A program made the translations under genes and the position numbers. A stretch of 64,000 nucleotides of DNA from Claveliimonas bilis (GTDB lineage: Bacteria; Bacillota; Clostridia; Lachnospirales; Lachnospiraceae): the NCBI RefSeq assembly GCF_020892095.1, contig NZ_AP024845.1:2294001-2358000 (forward strand). The letters are read 5' to 3'. This document shows positions 35,415 through 45,829 of this stretch, one piece after another (positions within the stretch are counted from its first letter, which is position 1; every line of letters begins with the position of its first letter). The notes under the pieces are model-generated. The model saw only the letters and a program-made list of their open reading frames with translations. It was not told where the DNA came from and ran no database searches.

Positions 35415-37481
35415 ATGGATAACCAGAATAATCAGAACAGAAATAATAATCAGGACCCGGGCCGAAATAACCGGCAGGGCATTTCTTTTATTCTTTTAGT
35501 GACCCTGATCACTTCCATCGTGGTACTGGTTTTGTTCCAGCTGCAGGGCATGGGAAATGCAGAAGAAATTTCCTATAACAGATTTTTGCAGATGGTAGAC
35601 GACGGAAAGATCGAGAAGGTTGAAATAGGAAGCAGTCAGATCACTATCACAGCCAAAAAAGATACGGACAGTCCGACACAGCAGCAGTATTATACAGGGA
35701 CTGTCAATGACGATAAGCTGATAGACAGACTTTTGGATGCAGGAGTTGAAGTATCGCAGGAGATTCCGGACACCACTTCAGCAGTGATTTTGAATCTGAT
35801 CTTTACATTCGTGCCGATTGCCTGCCTTGTGGGCCTGTTCGTGTGGTTTACGCGGAAAATGTCTAAAGGCGGTGGAATGATGGGCATTGGAAAGAGCAAC
35901 GCCAAAATGTATGTAGAAAAAGAAACAGGCGTAACCTTTCAGGATGTTGCCGGTCAGGATGAAGCAAAGGAATCACTGCAGGAGGTCGTGGATTTCCTGC
36001 ACAATCCGGGAAGATATACCGGTGTCGGGGCAAAACTGCCAAAGGGAGCTCTTCTCGTAGGCCCGCCGGGAACAGGAAAAACTCTTCTGGCCAAGGCGGT
36101 TGCGGGAGAAGCAAAGGTACCGTTTTTTTCTCTTTCCGGTTCTGCCTTTGTGGAAATGTATGTGGGTGTCGGAGCATCCAGAGTGCGTGATCTTTTTAAA
36201 CAGGCGCAGCAGATGGCTCCCTGCATCATCTTTATTGATGAGATCGATGCGATCGGAAAGAGCCGTGATAATCAACTGGGAGGAAATGATGAGCGTGAAC
36301 AGACTCTGAATCAGCTTCTGGCAGAGATGGATGGATTTGATACAAATAAAGGACTCCTTCTTCTTGCAGCGACGAACCGTCCGGAAATACTGGATCCGGC
36401 TCTGCTTCGTCCGGGACGGTTTGACCGCCGTATCATTGTAGAAAGACCGGATCTGAAGGGAAGGATCGACGTCCTGAAGGTACATTCCAAGGACGTCAGA
36501 ATGGATGAAACAGTAGATCTGGAAGCAATTGCCCTTGCTACATCAGGTGCAGTCGGATCTGATCTTGCAAATATGATCAACGAGGCTGCCATCAATGCCG
36601 TAAAGCATGGAAGAAACGCTGTATCGCAGAGCGACCTTTTTGAGGCGGTGGAAGTGGTGCTTGTGGGTAAGGAGAAAAAAGACCGGATCATGAGCCAGGA
36701 AGAGCGAAGGATCGTTTCTTATCACGAAGTTGGCCACGCGTTGGTAAGCGCGCTTCAAAAGGATGCCGAACCGGTTCAGAAGATCACCATTGTTCCAAGA
36801 ACAATGGGAGCGCTGGGATATGTAATGCACACTCCCGAAGAAGAAAAATTCCTTAATACAAAGAAAGAACTGGAGGCAATGCTGGTGGGAATGCTGGCGG
36901 GCCGTGCAGCGGAGGAGATTGTTTTTGATACAGTAACTACCGGAGCCTCTAATGATATTGAAAAGGCTACCAGTATTGCAAGAGCTATGATCACGCAGTA
37001 CGGAATGAGCAGTAAATTCGGTCTGATCGGCTTGGAATCTATTCAAAACCGTTACCTGGACGGCAGACCGGTCATGAACTGCGGACAGGAGACGGCTTCC
37101 GAAATTGACAAGGAAGTTATGGTCATGCTGAAGTCATCTTATGAGGAAGCAAAACGACTTCTCAGTGAACATAGAGAAGCCTTGGATAAGATCGCAGCAT
37201 TCCTGATCGAAAAGGAGACGATTACAGGAAAAGAATTTATGAAGATCTTCTATGAAGTAGAAGGTATTGATCCGGAGGAAAAGAAAGCTCCGGAGCAAAG
37301 AGTTGCTCTCAAGCTTACGGCGCCGGAAACTGACACAGAAAAGAAAAGTACTGATCTGCCGGCAGATGCAGTGCCGGAAGAGAATGCTGACACGGAAAAT
37401 GAAATAAAGGCAGCAGAGACAACAGCAGCTGAAGCGGAAGCGGTTGGCGAAGAAGCAGCTAAAGAAGAAACAGAACAGTAA
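35415..37481 (+). CDS. ftsH: ATP-dependent zinc metalloprotease FtsH
   Basis: Membrane-anchored AAA+ protease of 688 residues that degrades misfolded or short-lived proteins. An Asn-rich N-terminus (residues 1-20) precedes the first helix (about 22-42); an extracytoplasmic domain runs to about 118, followed by the second helix (119-140). Walker A is GPPGTGKT at 216-223, Walker B is IIFIDEID, and the zinc motif is HEVGH at 437-441. The last 60 or so residues are a low-complexity Ala/Glu/Thr tail, as in many Clostridia and variable between species. The start has AGGAGG upstream. Confidence 0.96.
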   Translation: MDNQNNQNRNNNQDPGRNNRQGISFILLVTLITSIVVLVLFQLQGMGNAEEISYNRFLQMVDDGKIEKVEIGSSQITITAKKDTDSPTQQQYYTGTVNDDKLIDRLLDAGVEVSQEIPDTTSAVILNLIFTFVPIACLVGLFVWFTRKMSKGGGMMGIGKSNAKMYVEKETGVTFQDVAGQDEAKESLQEVVDFLHNPGRYTGVGAKLPKGALLVGPPGTGKTLLAKAVAGEAKVPFFSLSGSAFVEMYVGVGASRVRDLFKQAQQMAPCIIFIDEIDAIGKSRDNQLGGNDEREQTLNQLLAEMDGFDTNKGLLLLAATNRPEILDPALLRPGRFDRRIIVERPDLKGRIDVLKVHSKDVRMDETVDLEAIALATSGAVGSDLANMINEAAINAVKHGRNAVSQSDLFEAVEVVLVGKEKKDRIMSQEERRIVSYHEVGHALVSALQKDAEPVQKITIVPRTMGALGYVMHTPEEEKFLNTKKELEAMLVGMLAGRAAEEIVFDTVTTGASNDIEKATSIARAMITQYGMSSKFGLIGLESIQNRYLDGRPVMNCGQETASEIDKEVMVMLKSSYEEAKRLLSEHREALDKIAAFLIEKETITGKEFMKIFYEVEGIDPEEKKAPEQRVALKLTAPETDTEKKSTDLPADAVPEENADTENEIKAAETTAAEAEAVGEEAAKEETEQ

Positions 37482-37495
37482 GAGAAATGCAAGCG

Positions 37496-37546
37496 CCCCT
37501 GTGCGGTATGGTATGAGAAGAAAACGGGATACCGCACAGGGGTTTT
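37496..37546 (+). terminator. Rho-independent terminator after ftsH
   Basis: CCCCTGTGCGGTAT at 37496-37509 pairs perfectly with ATACCGCACAGGGG at 37529-37542, followed by TTTT. Confidence 0.88.
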
Positions 37547-37580
37547 ACAATGTCTGTTTCCGGAAAGGAGGAAGGAAACC

Positions 37581-39419
37581 GTGTTCGATATACAGGAAGA
37601 ATTGAAAAAGCTTCCGGGCAAACCGGGCGTCTATCTGATGCATGACGAGAAGGATGAGATTATTTATGTCGGGAAAGCAATCAGTCTGAAAAACCGGGTA
37701 CGCCAGTATTTCCAGACAAGCCGCAGCAAAGGGGTTAAGATAGACCAGATGGTGACCCACATCACAAGATTTGAGTATATTGTGACAGATTCAGAGCTGG
37801 AAGCGTTGGTGCTGGAGTGTAATCTGATCAAGGAGTATCGCCCGAAATATAATACTATGCTCATGGATGACAAGACCTACCCTTTTATTAAAGTGACGGT
37901 AGACGAGCCTTTTCCCCGCATTATGATGGCCCGGCGTATGGCAAAAGACAAGGCAAAATATTTCGGCCCATATACAAGTGCGGGAGCGGTCAAAGATACC
38001 ATTGAGCTGATCCGGAAGATTTATAAGGTAAGGAGCTGCAACAGAAGACTTCCCAGAGATACAGGGAAAGAGCGCCCCTGTCTGAATTATCATATCCATC
38101 AGTGCGACGCTCCCTGTCAGGGGTATGTATCTCAGGAGGACTATCGGCGTTCCATTGATGAAGTACTGCGGTTTCTGAATGGAAATTTTGACAGTATTTT
38201 GAAGGAGCTGGAGCAGAAAATGATGCGGGCTTCAGAAAATATGGAATTTGAGAAAGCCATTGAATACCGTGAATTGTTAGGAAGTGTAAAGAAAATTTCA
38301 CAGAAGCAGAAAATAACAGACACTGCCGGAAACGACAGAGATATCATGGCAATGGCAGCAGATCAGAGCGATGCGGTTGTCCAGGTGTTCTTTATACGAG
38401 GTGGAAGGCTGATCGGCAGAGATCACTTTTATTTGAAGATTATGGAAGGAGAGCTTCCGGGAGAGATTCTATCCAGTTTTATCAAGCAGTTTTACGCAGG
38501 CACTCCCTATATTCCTTCTGAACTCATGCTGCCGCAGGAAATAGAGGATACGGAAGTTCTGGAAGAATGGCTTTCACAGAAAAGAGGGCATAAGGTACAG
38601 ATCAAGGTCCCTAAGAAGGGCACAAAAGAGAAGCTGGTGGAGCTGGCTGCAAGGAATGCGCAGCTTGTTCTCCAGACAGACCGGGAGAGGCTGAAAAGAG
38701 AAGAGGGAAGAACGATCGGAGCGGTCAAAGAAATTGCGAAACTCCTCGGACTGGAAAATATCGTGCGCATGGAAGCTTATGACATTTCCAATATCAGTGG
38801 CTTTGCTTCCGTGGGATCCATGGTTGTCTATGAAAAAGGCAGGCCGAAGAAGAATGATTACCGTAAATTTAAGATTAAGAGCGTGCAGGGACCAGACGAT
38901 TATGCCAGCATGGAAGAAGTGCTGACACGCCGTTTTCGTCATGGATTGGAAGAAAAGAAGGAAGGCGGGGAAGGAGGAAGTTTTACGGCTTTCCCGGATC
39001 TTATTCTCATGGATGGAGGGAAAGGGCAGGTCAATATTGCGCTTCAGGTTCTTGATAACCTGCATCTTACCATTCCGGTGTGCGGCATGGTAAAGGACGA
39101 TAATCATCGGACAAGGGGCTTGTATTTTAACAACAAAGAAATTCCCATTGACAGAAATTCAGAGGGGTTCAAGCTGATTACCAGGATTCAGGATGAGGCC
39201 CACAGATTTGCGATTGAATTTCACCGCAAGCTAAGAAGTAAGGAGCAGGTACACTCTGTGCTGGATGATATCCCCGGAGTAGGGCCTGCGAGGAGAAAGG
39301 ATCTTATGAAGCATTTTGCCAGTCTGGATGAGATACGGGCGGCAACGGTAGAAGATTTGAAAAGGCTGCCCAGTATGAATGAAAAATCCGCAGAAGAGGT
39401 GTATCAGTTTTTTCACTGA
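37581..39419 (+). CDS. uvrC: Excinuclease ABC subunit C
   Basis: Nucleotide-excision-repair nuclease that makes both incisions with UvrA/B. Length 612 residues, with a GTG start after AAAGGAGG. The GIY-YIG domain ([18 protein letters not shown]) is at about 13-90, the UVR motif near 200-235, the RNase H-like nuclease domain around 380-540 ([31 protein letters not shown]) and the C-terminal helix-hairpin-helix pair from about 555. It heads a co-oriented run with hprK and glucokinase. Confidence 0.96.
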   Translation: MFDIQEELKKLPGKPGVYLMHDEKDEIIYVGKAISLKNRVRQYFQTSRSKGVKIDQMVTHITRFEYIVTDSELEALVLECNLIKEYRPKYNTMLMDDKTYPFIKVTVDEPFPRIMMARRMAKDKAKYFGPYTSAGAVKDTIELIRKIYKVRSCNRRLPRDTGKERPCLNYHIHQCDAPCQGYVSQEDYRRSIDEVLRFLNGNFDSILKELEQKMMRASENMEFEKAIEYRELLGSVKKISQKQKITDTAGNDRDIMAMAADQSDAVVQVFFIRGGRLIGRDHFYLKIMEGELPGEILSSFIKQFYAGTPYIPSELMLPQEIEDTEVLEEWLSQKRGHKVQIKVPKKGTKEKLVELAARNAQLVLQTDRERLKREEGRTIGAVKEIAKLLGLENIVRMEAYDISNISGFASVGSMVVYEKGRPKKNDYRKFKIKSVQGPDDYASMEEVLTRRFRHGLEEKKEGGEGGSFTAFPDLILMDGGKGQVNIALQVLDNLHLTIPVCGMVKDDNHRTRGLYFNNKEIPIDRNSEGFKLITRIQDEAHRFAIEFHRKLRSKEQVHSVLDDIPGVGPARRKDLMKHFASLDEIRAATVEDLKRLPSMNEKSAEEVYQFFH

Positions 39420-39463
39420 TGTGTTATACTAAGCACTATAAAAAGTAGTAAAGGAGATAGATT

Positions 39464-40387
39464 ATGTCTAAAGTTGAGATGCAGAGGATTGTAGAAAAAA
39501 TGAATCTGAAAAATCTGACTCCGGATGTGGATCTGACAGATAAATATGTAGTTGTTCCGGACATCAATCGTCCGGCATTGCAGCTGGCAGGGTTTTTTGA
39601 ACATTTTGCTGCGGAGAGGGTACAGATTATCGGATATGTAGAACATACATTTCTGGAACAGATGGAAAAGGAGGCAAAAACGAAAGTATATGACACACTT
39701 TTCTCTTACAAGATTCCGTGTATTATTTTTTGCCGTGCATTGAAACCGGATCCGGAACTTCTGGAAAAAGCGAATGAAATGCAGATACCGGTTTTTTCCA
39801 CAGAAATACAGACTTCTGCTTTTACGGCTGAGATCATTCGATGGCTGAATGTACAGCTGGCGCCATGTATTTCTATCCATGGAGTCCTTGTGGATGTTTA
39901 TGGTGTCGGTGTACTGATCATGGGAGAGAGCGGGATCGGAAAGAGTGAATCCGCTTTGGAACTGGTAAAAAGGGGACACCGGCTTGTCAGTGATGATGTG
40001 GTGGAGATCCGCAAAGTAAGTGACGACACTCTGGTAGGTTCGGCGCCTGATATTACGAGAAACTTTATTGAGCTTAGAGGAATCGGCATCGTAGATGTAA
40101 AGACATTGTATGGTGTGCAGAGCGTCAGAGAGACACAGAATATAGATCTGGTCATTACTCTTGAAGACTGGAACAAAGAAAAGGATTACGACAGGCTTGG
40201 AATGGAAGAAGAGTATACCTCTTTTCTTGGAAATAAAGTAGTCTGCCATCAAATACCGATCCGTCCGGGAAGAAATCTGGCGATTATTGTAGAAACAGCG
40301 GCTATCAACCACAGACAGAAGAAAATGGGATATAATGCGGCACAGGAGCTTTATAAGCGGGTGCAGAGAAATTTAGCGAAGAAATAG
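39464..40387 (+). CDS. hprK: HPr kinase/phosphorylase
   Basis: Phosphorylates HPr at serine for carbon catabolite control and removes the phosphate when sugars are scarce. Length 307 residues. Walker A is GESGIGKSE near 155-163; the catalytic aspartate and HxD-like residues lie in HRLVSDDVVEI; the K3 signature is ELRGIGIVDVKTLYG. The ribosome site AAAGGAG precedes the ATG. It stands between uvrC and the ROK glucokinase, 15 bp from the latter. Confidence 0.95.
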   Translation: MSKVEMQRIVEKMNLKNLTPDVDLTDKYVVVPDINRPALQLAGFFEHFAAERVQIIGYVEHTFLEQMEKEAKTKVYDTLFSYKIPCIIFCRALKPDPELLEKANEMQIPVFSTEIQTSAFTAEIIRWLNVQLAPCISIHGVLVDVYGVGVLIMGESGIGKSESALELVKRGHRLVSDDVVEIRKVSDDTLVGSAPDITRNFIELRGIGIVDVKTLYGVQSVRETQNIDLVITLEDWNKEKDYDRLGMEEEYTSFLGNKVVCHQIPIRPGRNLAIIVETAAINHRQKKMGYNAAQELYKRVQRNLAKK

Positions 40388-40402
40388 ACAGGAGCAAATG
40401 GA

Positions 40403-41341
40403 ATGAAGAAGTATTGTTTTGGAGTAGATGTTGGAGGAACAACCGTTAAAATGGGATTGTTCTCCACAGAAGGGGAATTGTTTGATAAATGGGAGATCAA
40501 GACTCGGACAGAAAATGAAGGGGAGGCAGTACTTCCTGATATCGTAGATGCTATTTTTGGTAAAATGGAGGAAAAAGGAATCAGGAAAGAGGATGTGGAA
40601 GGAGTTGGCATCGGAGTTCCAGCACCGGTAAATGAGCAGGGAATCATCAAGGACAGCGCTAATATCGGCTGGGGATATAAGGAAGTGAAGAGGGAAATCG
40701 AGGAACTTCTTGGGGGTATCCGTGCTGAGATCGGAAACGATGCAAATGTGGCAGCTTTGGGAGAGATGTGGCTTGGAGCCGGAAAAGGCTGCAGTGATAT
40801 GATCATGGTGACTCTTGGAACCGGTGTCGGAGGAGGAGTTATCACCCATGGAAAAGTCATTGTGGGAGCAAACGGTGCAGGAGGCGAGATCGGTCATCTC
40901 TGTGTCAACAGTGAGGAGACAGAAAGGTGCGGATGCGGTAAAAAAGGCTGTCTGGAACAATATGCCTCTGCTACAGGTATTGCACGTCTTGCAGGAAAAT
41001 ATCTGGAACATTATGATGGACAGACCTTACTCTCATCAAAGAGTATCAGTGCAAAGACGGTTTTTGACGCTGTGAAAGAGGGAGACAAGGCGGCAGTTGA
41101 GATCGCAGAGAAATTTGGAAGATACCTGGGATGTGCGCTGGCTAATCTTGCAGTAATTACAGATCCGGCTGTCATTGTAATTGGAGGCGGAGTATCAAAA
41201 GCCGGACCGGTTCTCCTCCCATTCATTGAGAAACCTTTCCGGGAGAGTGCATTTTTTGCAAATCAGGACACGAAGTTTGTTCTTGCAACTCTTGGAAATG
41301 ATGCAGGGATATGCGGTGCGGCCAGACTGATCATAGAGTAA
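40403..41341 (+). CDS. ROK family glucokinase
   Basis: Phosphorylates glucose with ATP to give glucose 6-phosphate. Length 312 residues. The phosphate motif VDVGGTTVKMG is near 8-18, GNDANVAALGE near 112-122, EIGH near 153, and the ROK zinc signature CGCGKKGCLEQYAS near 175-188. It is probably co-transcribed with hprK, linking glucose phosphorylation with catabolite control. Glucose is the most likely substrate, although related ROK kinases act on other hexoses. A terminator follows directly. Confidence 0.92.
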   Translation: MKKYCFGVDVGGTTVKMGLFSTEGELFDKWEIKTRTENEGEAVLPDIVDAIFGKMEEKGIRKEDVEGVGIGVPAPVNEQGIIKDSANIGWGYKEVKREIEELLGGIRAEIGNDANVAALGEMWLGAGKGCSDMIMVTLGTGVGGGVITHGKVIVGANGAGGEIGHLCVNSEETERCGCGKKGCLEQYASATGIARLAGKYLEHYDGQTLLSSKSISAKTVFDAVKEGDKAAVEIAEKFGRYLGCALANLAVITDPAVIVIGGGVSKAGPVLLPFIEKPFRESAFFANQDTKFVLATLGNDAGICGAARLIIE

Positions 41342-41355
41342 TGGACCGGCGTTTC

Positions 41356-41396
41356 AAAGAGAAATGTTCAATCAGCTATTGACATTTCTCTTTTTT
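41356..41396 (+). terminator. Terminator after glucokinase, overlapping the next promoter
   Basis: AAAGAGAAATGT at 41356-41367 pairs with ACATTTCTCTTT at 41382-41393 and a T tract follows. The right arm contains the -35 box of the tetR promoter. Confidence 0.8.
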
Positions 41397-41407
41397 ATCT
41401 GTAAAAT
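41379..41407 (+). promoter_or_regulatory. Promoter of the tetR-type gene
   Basis: TTGACA at 41379-41384, a 17-bp spacer and TAAAAT at 41402-41407. The -35 box lies in the descending arm of the upstream terminator. Confidence 0.75.
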
Positions 41408-41418
41408 ATAACAGTGAT

Positions 41419-41435
41419 ATATAACAATGTTATAT
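41419..41435. promoter_or_regulatory. Palindromic operator candidate at the tetR promoter
   Basis: ATATAACA-A-TGTTATAT is a perfect 17-bp palindrome placed just after the -10 box and before the ribosome site CCGGAGAG. Its position suits autorepression by the TetR-type protein. Confidence 0.55.
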
Positions 41436-41447
41436 CCGGAGAGAATT

Positions 41448-42074
41448 ATGAGTGAGAATGAGAAGACAACTTTAAATTTAATACAAAGAGCTGCCAGGCA
41501 GGAATTTCTTGAAAAAGGTTTCCGATCTGCTTCTTTGCGGAATATTGCCAGAGCAGCAGGTGTTACGACAGGTGCACTTTATGGGTACTATGGAAGTAAA
41601 GAGGAGCTGTTTGCGTCATTGGTCGAAGAACAATATGATTATTTTATGAATTGTTTCTGCAATGCCCAGAAGGAATTTGCAGATTTACCGGAGGAAAAAC
41701 AGCCGGAAAATCTTAGTACAGTTTCCGGCGGATGTATGCACGATATGCTTCTATATGCTTATAAATATCTGGATGAATTTAAACTGATTCTCTGCCATTC
41801 AGAGGGGACGCGTTTTTCAAAACTTATCGATAAAATGGTAGAAATCGAAACAAAAGGAACTCGCGACTATATGGAAGTGCTTAAAAAATTAGGAAGACCG
41901 TCACCTCCTATTGACGAAAGACTGGAACATATATTGATTACAGGGATGTTCAATACATTTTTTGAATTGATCATACATGAAATGCCGCTTGAAGAGGCAG
42001 AGCACTATTTAAAAGAAATGAGAGATTTCTATACTGCCGGATGGATGAAAATTATGGGACAGCAGGTAATTTGA
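41448..42074 (+). CDS. TetR/AcrR family transcriptional regulator
   Basis: Repressor-type regulator of 208 residues. The N-terminal helix-turn-helix (residues about 8-55) includes FRSASLRNIARAAGVTTGALYGYYGSKEELF; the C-terminal helical domain is the ligand-binding part and is not conserved enough to name a ligand. The start at 41448 is taken because GGAGAG precedes it. The upstream 17-bp palindrome overlaps its own promoter region. It lies directly before a two-gene ABC exporter, which is its likely target. Confidence 0.9.
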   Translation: MSENEKTTLNLIQRAARQEFLEKGFRSASLRNIARAAGVTTGALYGYYGSKEELFASLVEEQYDYFMNCFCNAQKEFADLPEEKQPENLSTVSGGCMHDMLLYAYKYLDEFKLILCHSEGTRFSKLIDKMVEIETKGTRDYMEVLKKLGRPSPPIDERLEHILITGMFNTFFELIIHEMPLEEAEHYLKEMRDFYTAGWMKIMGQQVI

Positions 42075-42090
42075 GTCTGTAGTTTTGAAT

Positions 42091-42114
42091 AATGGAAGGC
42101 GAGAGCTTTCCATT
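42091..42114 (+). terminator. Hairpin after the tetR-type gene
   Basis: AATGGAA at 42091-42097 pairs with TTCCATT at 42108-42114 around a GGCGAGAGCT loop region, with ATATTT following. Weak terminator. Downstream, TTAGTTAG/CTAACTAA (42127-42148) is a second inverted repeat that may be an operator for the exporter genes. Confidence 0.5.
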
Positions 42115-42126
42115 ATATTTGATACA

Positions 42127-42148
42127 TTAGTTAGCGTAAACTAACTAA
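42127..42148. promoter_or_regulatory. Inverted repeat upstream of the ABC exporter, possible operator
   Basis: TTAGTTAG and CTAACTAA arms are separated by six bases within a 160-bp non-coding gap that leads to the first ABC gene. The arms differ from the palindrome at the tetR promoter, so a common regulator is not certain. Confidence 0.45.
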
Positions 42149-42234
42149 AATACGAAACAACTAACCAACTGGAGATATTAGAGAATAATAAATTTATTCT
42201 CATATCATAAAAATATTTTCAAGGAGGGTTTTTC

Positions 42235-44010
42235 ATGAAAAAACAGTCTAATTTATCAAGATTGATGAGCTATGCCGGAAGACATAAGATACTGACCTAT
42301 CTTTCCTGGATATTATCAGTTATAAGTGCGCTTCTGGCACTTGTACCTTTCTGGTACATATGGCGTATCATCCACGACATACTGGAAGTGTCTCCCGACT
42401 TTTCACGGGCATACAGTATTACTCATTATGGCTGGCAGGCAGTAGGATTCGCGGTGATATCTGTTATTGTCTATATAGCGGCTCTGATGTGTTCGCATAT
42501 CAGTGCATTTAGGGTTGCATCCAATATCCGGAAAGAACTGATGCGCCATATCACCGCACTTCCTCTTGGTGTGACAGAAAAATACGGAAGCGGGAAGCTT
42601 AGGAGGATTGTGAATACATCCAGCAGTGCAACTGAAAACTATCTTGCACACAGACTTCCTGATAAGGCCGGCGCCGTTGCAACACCTGCAGGACTGCTTT
42701 TTCTGCTTGTTGTCTTTGATTGGAGACTGGGACTCTTAAGCCTGATACCGGTTGTTCTTGGCTTTTTGATCATGATGAAAATGACCGGAAAAAATATGGA
42801 GCAGAAAATGGAAGAATATCAAAATGCACTTTCAGATATGTCTAATGAGGCTGTTGAATATGTGCGGGGAATACCGGTAGTAAAAACGTTCGGACAGACA
42901 ATTTTTTCGTTTAAACGATTCAAAGGAACTATTGACAATTATGAAAAGTGGGTTATCGCATACACAAAGGCTTTGCGGCTTCCTATGATGTTTTATACGA
43001 CTGCTATCAATGGAGTATTTGCTTTTCTGATCGCCGGGGGAATTATTTTTGCAAGAGGGGGAGTAACGGATACACTGCTTTTAAACCTTATTTTCTATAT
43101 CATTATTACTCCGGTAATTGGAACGACATTGACAAAAATTATGTTTATGAGCGAGGATGCGATGATCGTAAATGACGCGATAAACAGAATTGATGAGGTG
43201 CTGAAGGAAAAACCTCTGCCGGAATGCAGAAAAGTGCAGGAACCCTTTAACTATTCTATTACATTGGAAGAAGTAAGCTACAGCTATGATGGAAAGAAAA
43301 ATGCATTGGATCATATCTCTCTTTCCATCGGGCAGGGACAGAAGGCAGCTTTGGTAGGTCCATCAGGAGGTGGAAAGACAACTCTTGCCAATATTGTGAC
43401 AAGATTTTTTGATCCGCAGAAGGGACGGATCTTGATAGGGAATGTCGATATACGAGATATTCCGAAAGAAGTACTTATGAATAAAATATCTTTTGTATTT
43501 CAGAACAGCCGCTTGATCAAGGACTCTATTCTGGAGAATGTACGTATGGGAAAACCCAACGCATCGCGAGAGGAAGTTATGCAGGCTCTGGATGCGGCAC
43601 AGTGCATGGATATTATTGAAAAACTGCCGGATGGAATAGATACTGTTGTCGGTACAAACGGTGTATATCTGTCAGGTGGCGAGCAGCAGAGAATTGCAAT
43701 TGCGAGGGCTATTTTAAAGAATGCACCTATTCTGATCCTGGATGAGGCCACTGCATTTGCGGACCCAGATAATGAAGTACGGGTAGGGCAGGCATTATCG
43801 GTTCTCTCAAAAGGAAAAACAGTAATAATGATCGCACACAGACTCTCTTCTATTACCGATGCAGACTGCATTTATGTACTGAGGGATGGGAAAATTGCTG
43901 AGAGTGGCACGCATGAAGAATTGATCGCGCAAAATGGAACATTTACTCATATGTGGAAAAATTATTCGGAAGCGGCGAAGTGGAAAATTGCAAAGGAGGT
44001 AAGTCTATGA
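42235..44010 (+). CDS. ABC transporter ATP-binding/permease, first half
   Basis: Fused six-helix membrane domain (residues about 20-300) and ATPase domain, 591 residues. Walker A is GPSGGGKTT, the signature LSGGEQQR, and the Walker B and D-loop region reads ILILDEATAFADPDNE. The FADP D-loop is unlike the usual SALD and is known from heterodimeric siderophore- or drug-type exporters such as the YbtP/Q and IrtA/B-like group. It ends in an overlap with the next half-transporter, so the two form a heterodimer. Substrate unknown. Confidence 0.9.
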   Translation: MKKQSNLSRLMSYAGRHKILTYLSWILSVISALLALVPFWYIWRIIHDILEVSPDFSRAYSITHYGWQAVGFAVISVIVYIAALMCSHISAFRVASNIRKELMRHITALPLGVTEKYGSGKLRRIVNTSSSATENYLAHRLPDKAGAVATPAGLLFLLVVFDWRLGLLSLIPVVLGFLIMMKMTGKNMEQKMEEYQNALSDMSNEAVEYVRGIPVVKTFGQTIFSFKRFKGTIDNYEKWVIAYTKALRLPMMFYTTAINGVFAFLIAGGIIFARGGVTDTLLLNLIFYIIITPVIGTTLTKIMFMSEDAMIVNDAINRIDEVLKEKPLPECRKVQEPFNYSITLEEVSYSYDGKKNALDHISLSIGQGQKAALVGPSGGGKTTLANIVTRFFDPQKGRILIGNVDIRDIPKEVLMNKISFVFQNSRLIKDSILENVRMGKPNASREEVMQALDAAQCMDIIEKLPDGIDTVVGTNGVYLSGGEQQRIAIARAILKNAPILILDEATAFADPDNEVRVGQALSVLSKGKTVIMIAHRLSSITDADCIYVLRDGKIAESGTHEELIAQNGTFTHMWKNYSEAAKWKIAKEVSL

Positions 44011-45737
44011 TTCGGATATTACAGAAACGATTTGCATTATCAAGACAGGGAGCTGTGGATTTGATAAAAGGGTGCCTTGCATGCGTGGTACAGGATATCT
44101 CCTTCATGCTGCCTGTCGGACTCCTGTATTTTCTGGTTATTGATATGATGAATGGAGGAGTAAATGGACAACGCACAGCTTTTTATGGGATAGGTATTGT
44201 GATTTGCCTTGCAGTTATATTTATTGCTGCCTGGTTTCAATATAATGCGACTTACCTGGCAACTTATGTGGAAAGCGGAGTCAGGCGTGTTACTCTGGCA
44301 GAAAAGCTTCGGAAAATTCCGCTGTCCTTTTTCGGGAAAAAGGATCTTGCAGATCTGACGAATTCTATTATGGGAGACTGTGCCACTCTTGAAACGGCAT
44401 TTTCACATTATGTTCCCGCTCTGGCAGGATCGATTATTTCTACAACATTTATTTCGCTGTGCCTTTTTGCCTATGACTGGCGGATGGCTTTGGCAGCAGT
44501 TTGGGTTTTGCCGGTTGCCTTTGCGATCACACTTTTTTCAGCGAGGATCCAGGAATATTTCAACAGAAAGTCCGTAACTGCCAATGTAGCTCTTGAAAAG
44601 GGAGTGCAGGAGTGCATCGAAACATTACAGGACTTAAAAGCAAATAACGCGGAAAAAAGGTATTTGAAAGGTCTGTATAAGAAAATCGACGATGTGGAAA
44701 AAAGACATATTATTACAGAACTTGGAACTGCTTTGTTTGTTGTTTCAGCCACATTAATTTTAAAGTTCGGTATTGCCACAGTCGCTCTCACAGGATCAGT
44801 GCTTCTGATTCGCGGTGAGATTGATATTCCACTGTTCTTTATGTTTCTGCTTGTTGCCTCCAGGCTGTATGCTCCTCTGGAAGGGGCACTGCAAAATCTG
44901 GCGGCCGTTATCTCTACAAGGACGAATATTAACCGGATGAATGAAATTCTTGATCATCCGGTTCAAGGGGGCAGCAGCAGTCTGACAAATAAAGGATATG
45001 ATATTGTATTCGATCATGTGGGATTTGCTTACAACATGGGAGAAACCGTTCTGGAAGATGTATCGTTTACTGCGAAGCAGGGAGAAGTGACTGCTCTGGT
45101 AGGTCCGTCAGGTGGAGGAAAGACCACAGTCTCCCGGCTTGCAGCGCGGTTCTGGGATGTCAGCAAAGGGAAAATTACGGTCGGAGGGATGGACATATCG
45201 GAAATAGATCCGGAAGCTTTACTGTCGCTGTACTCTATTGTATTCCAGGATGTTACGTTGTTTAATAATACTATTATGGAAAATATCAGGATAGGAAGAA
45301 AAGATGCAACAGACGAAGAAGTGCTTGCAGCTGCACAAATGGCAAACTGTGAGGAATTTGCCGGGAAGCTTCCGGATGGTTATAATAGTATGATCGGAGA
45401 AAACGGATGCGAGTTGTCCGGCGGCGAAAGGCAGCGGATTTCCATAGCCCGGGCTTTCCTGAAAAATGCACCTGTCATTTTATTGGATGAGGCCACTGCA
45501 AGTCTCGATGTGGAAAATGAAACTTTGATACAGTCCGCTTTGTCGAGATTAATAAAAGATAAAACAGTGCTTGTAATTGCACATCGCATGCGCACAGTAA
45601 GCGGGGCAGACAAGGTTGTTGTGCTTTCCGGCGGCAAGGTGGCGGAACAGGGAACGCCTGACATACTTATGGAGAAAGGGGAAATTTATCCTCATATGGT
45701 AAAACTACAGATGCTAAGCCAAAAGTGGAGTATCTGA
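44007..45737 (+). CDS. ABC transporter ATP-binding/permease, second half
   Basis: Partner half-transporter of 576 residues with a six-helix membrane domain (about 18-300) and an ATPase domain with a complete set of motifs: Walker A GPSGGGKTT, signature LSGGERQR, and DEATASLD, which is the canonical D-loop. The start at 44007 follows AGGAGG and overlaps the previous stop by 4 bp. The asymmetry of the D-loops between the two halves is typical of heterodimers with one degenerate site. A bidirectional terminator follows. Confidence 0.9.
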   Translation: MIRILQKRFALSRQGAVDLIKGCLACVVQDISFMLPVGLLYFLVIDMMNGGVNGQRTAFYGIGIVICLAVIFIAAWFQYNATYLATYVESGVRRVTLAEKLRKIPLSFFGKKDLADLTNSIMGDCATLETAFSHYVPALAGSIISTTFISLCLFAYDWRMALAAVWVLPVAFAITLFSARIQEYFNRKSVTANVALEKGVQECIETLQDLKANNAEKRYLKGLYKKIDDVEKRHIITELGTALFVVSATLILKFGIATVALTGSVLLIRGEIDIPLFFMFLLVASRLYAPLEGALQNLAAVISTRTNINRMNEILDHPVQGGSSSLTNKGYDIVFDHVGFAYNMGETVLEDVSFTAKQGEVTALVGPSGGGKTTVSRLAARFWDVSKGKITVGGMDISEIDPEALLSLYSIVFQDVTLFNNTIMENIRIGRKDATDEEVLAAAQMANCEEFAGKLPDGYNSMIGENGCELSGGERQRISIARAFLKNAPVILLDEATASLDVENETLIQSALSRLIKDKTVLVIAHRMRTVSGADKVVVLSGGKVAEQGTPDILMEKGEIYPHMVKLQMLSQKWSI

Positions 45738-45756
45738 ATACAGCGTATAGGTTAAT

Positions 45757-45803
45757 AAAAAATCAAAGGGACAAGAAATTTCTTTCTGTCCCTTTGATTT
45801 TTT
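45757..45803. terminator. Bidirectional terminator between the exporter and pbp
   Basis: AAAAAATCAAAGGGACA at 45757-45773 pairs perfectly with TGTCCCTTTGATTTTTT at 45787-45803. Long A and T tracts make it effective on both strands. Confidence 0.9.
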
Positions 45804-45829
45804 ATAATCCGCTTTTTCTTTTAATTACT

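Noticed and set aside
42127-42148. -35/-10 pair directly on the TTAGTTAG repeat
   Set aside because: TTGATA and TAAAAT are present but separated by about 21 bp, too far for a normal sigma-A promoter. I list only the repeat.
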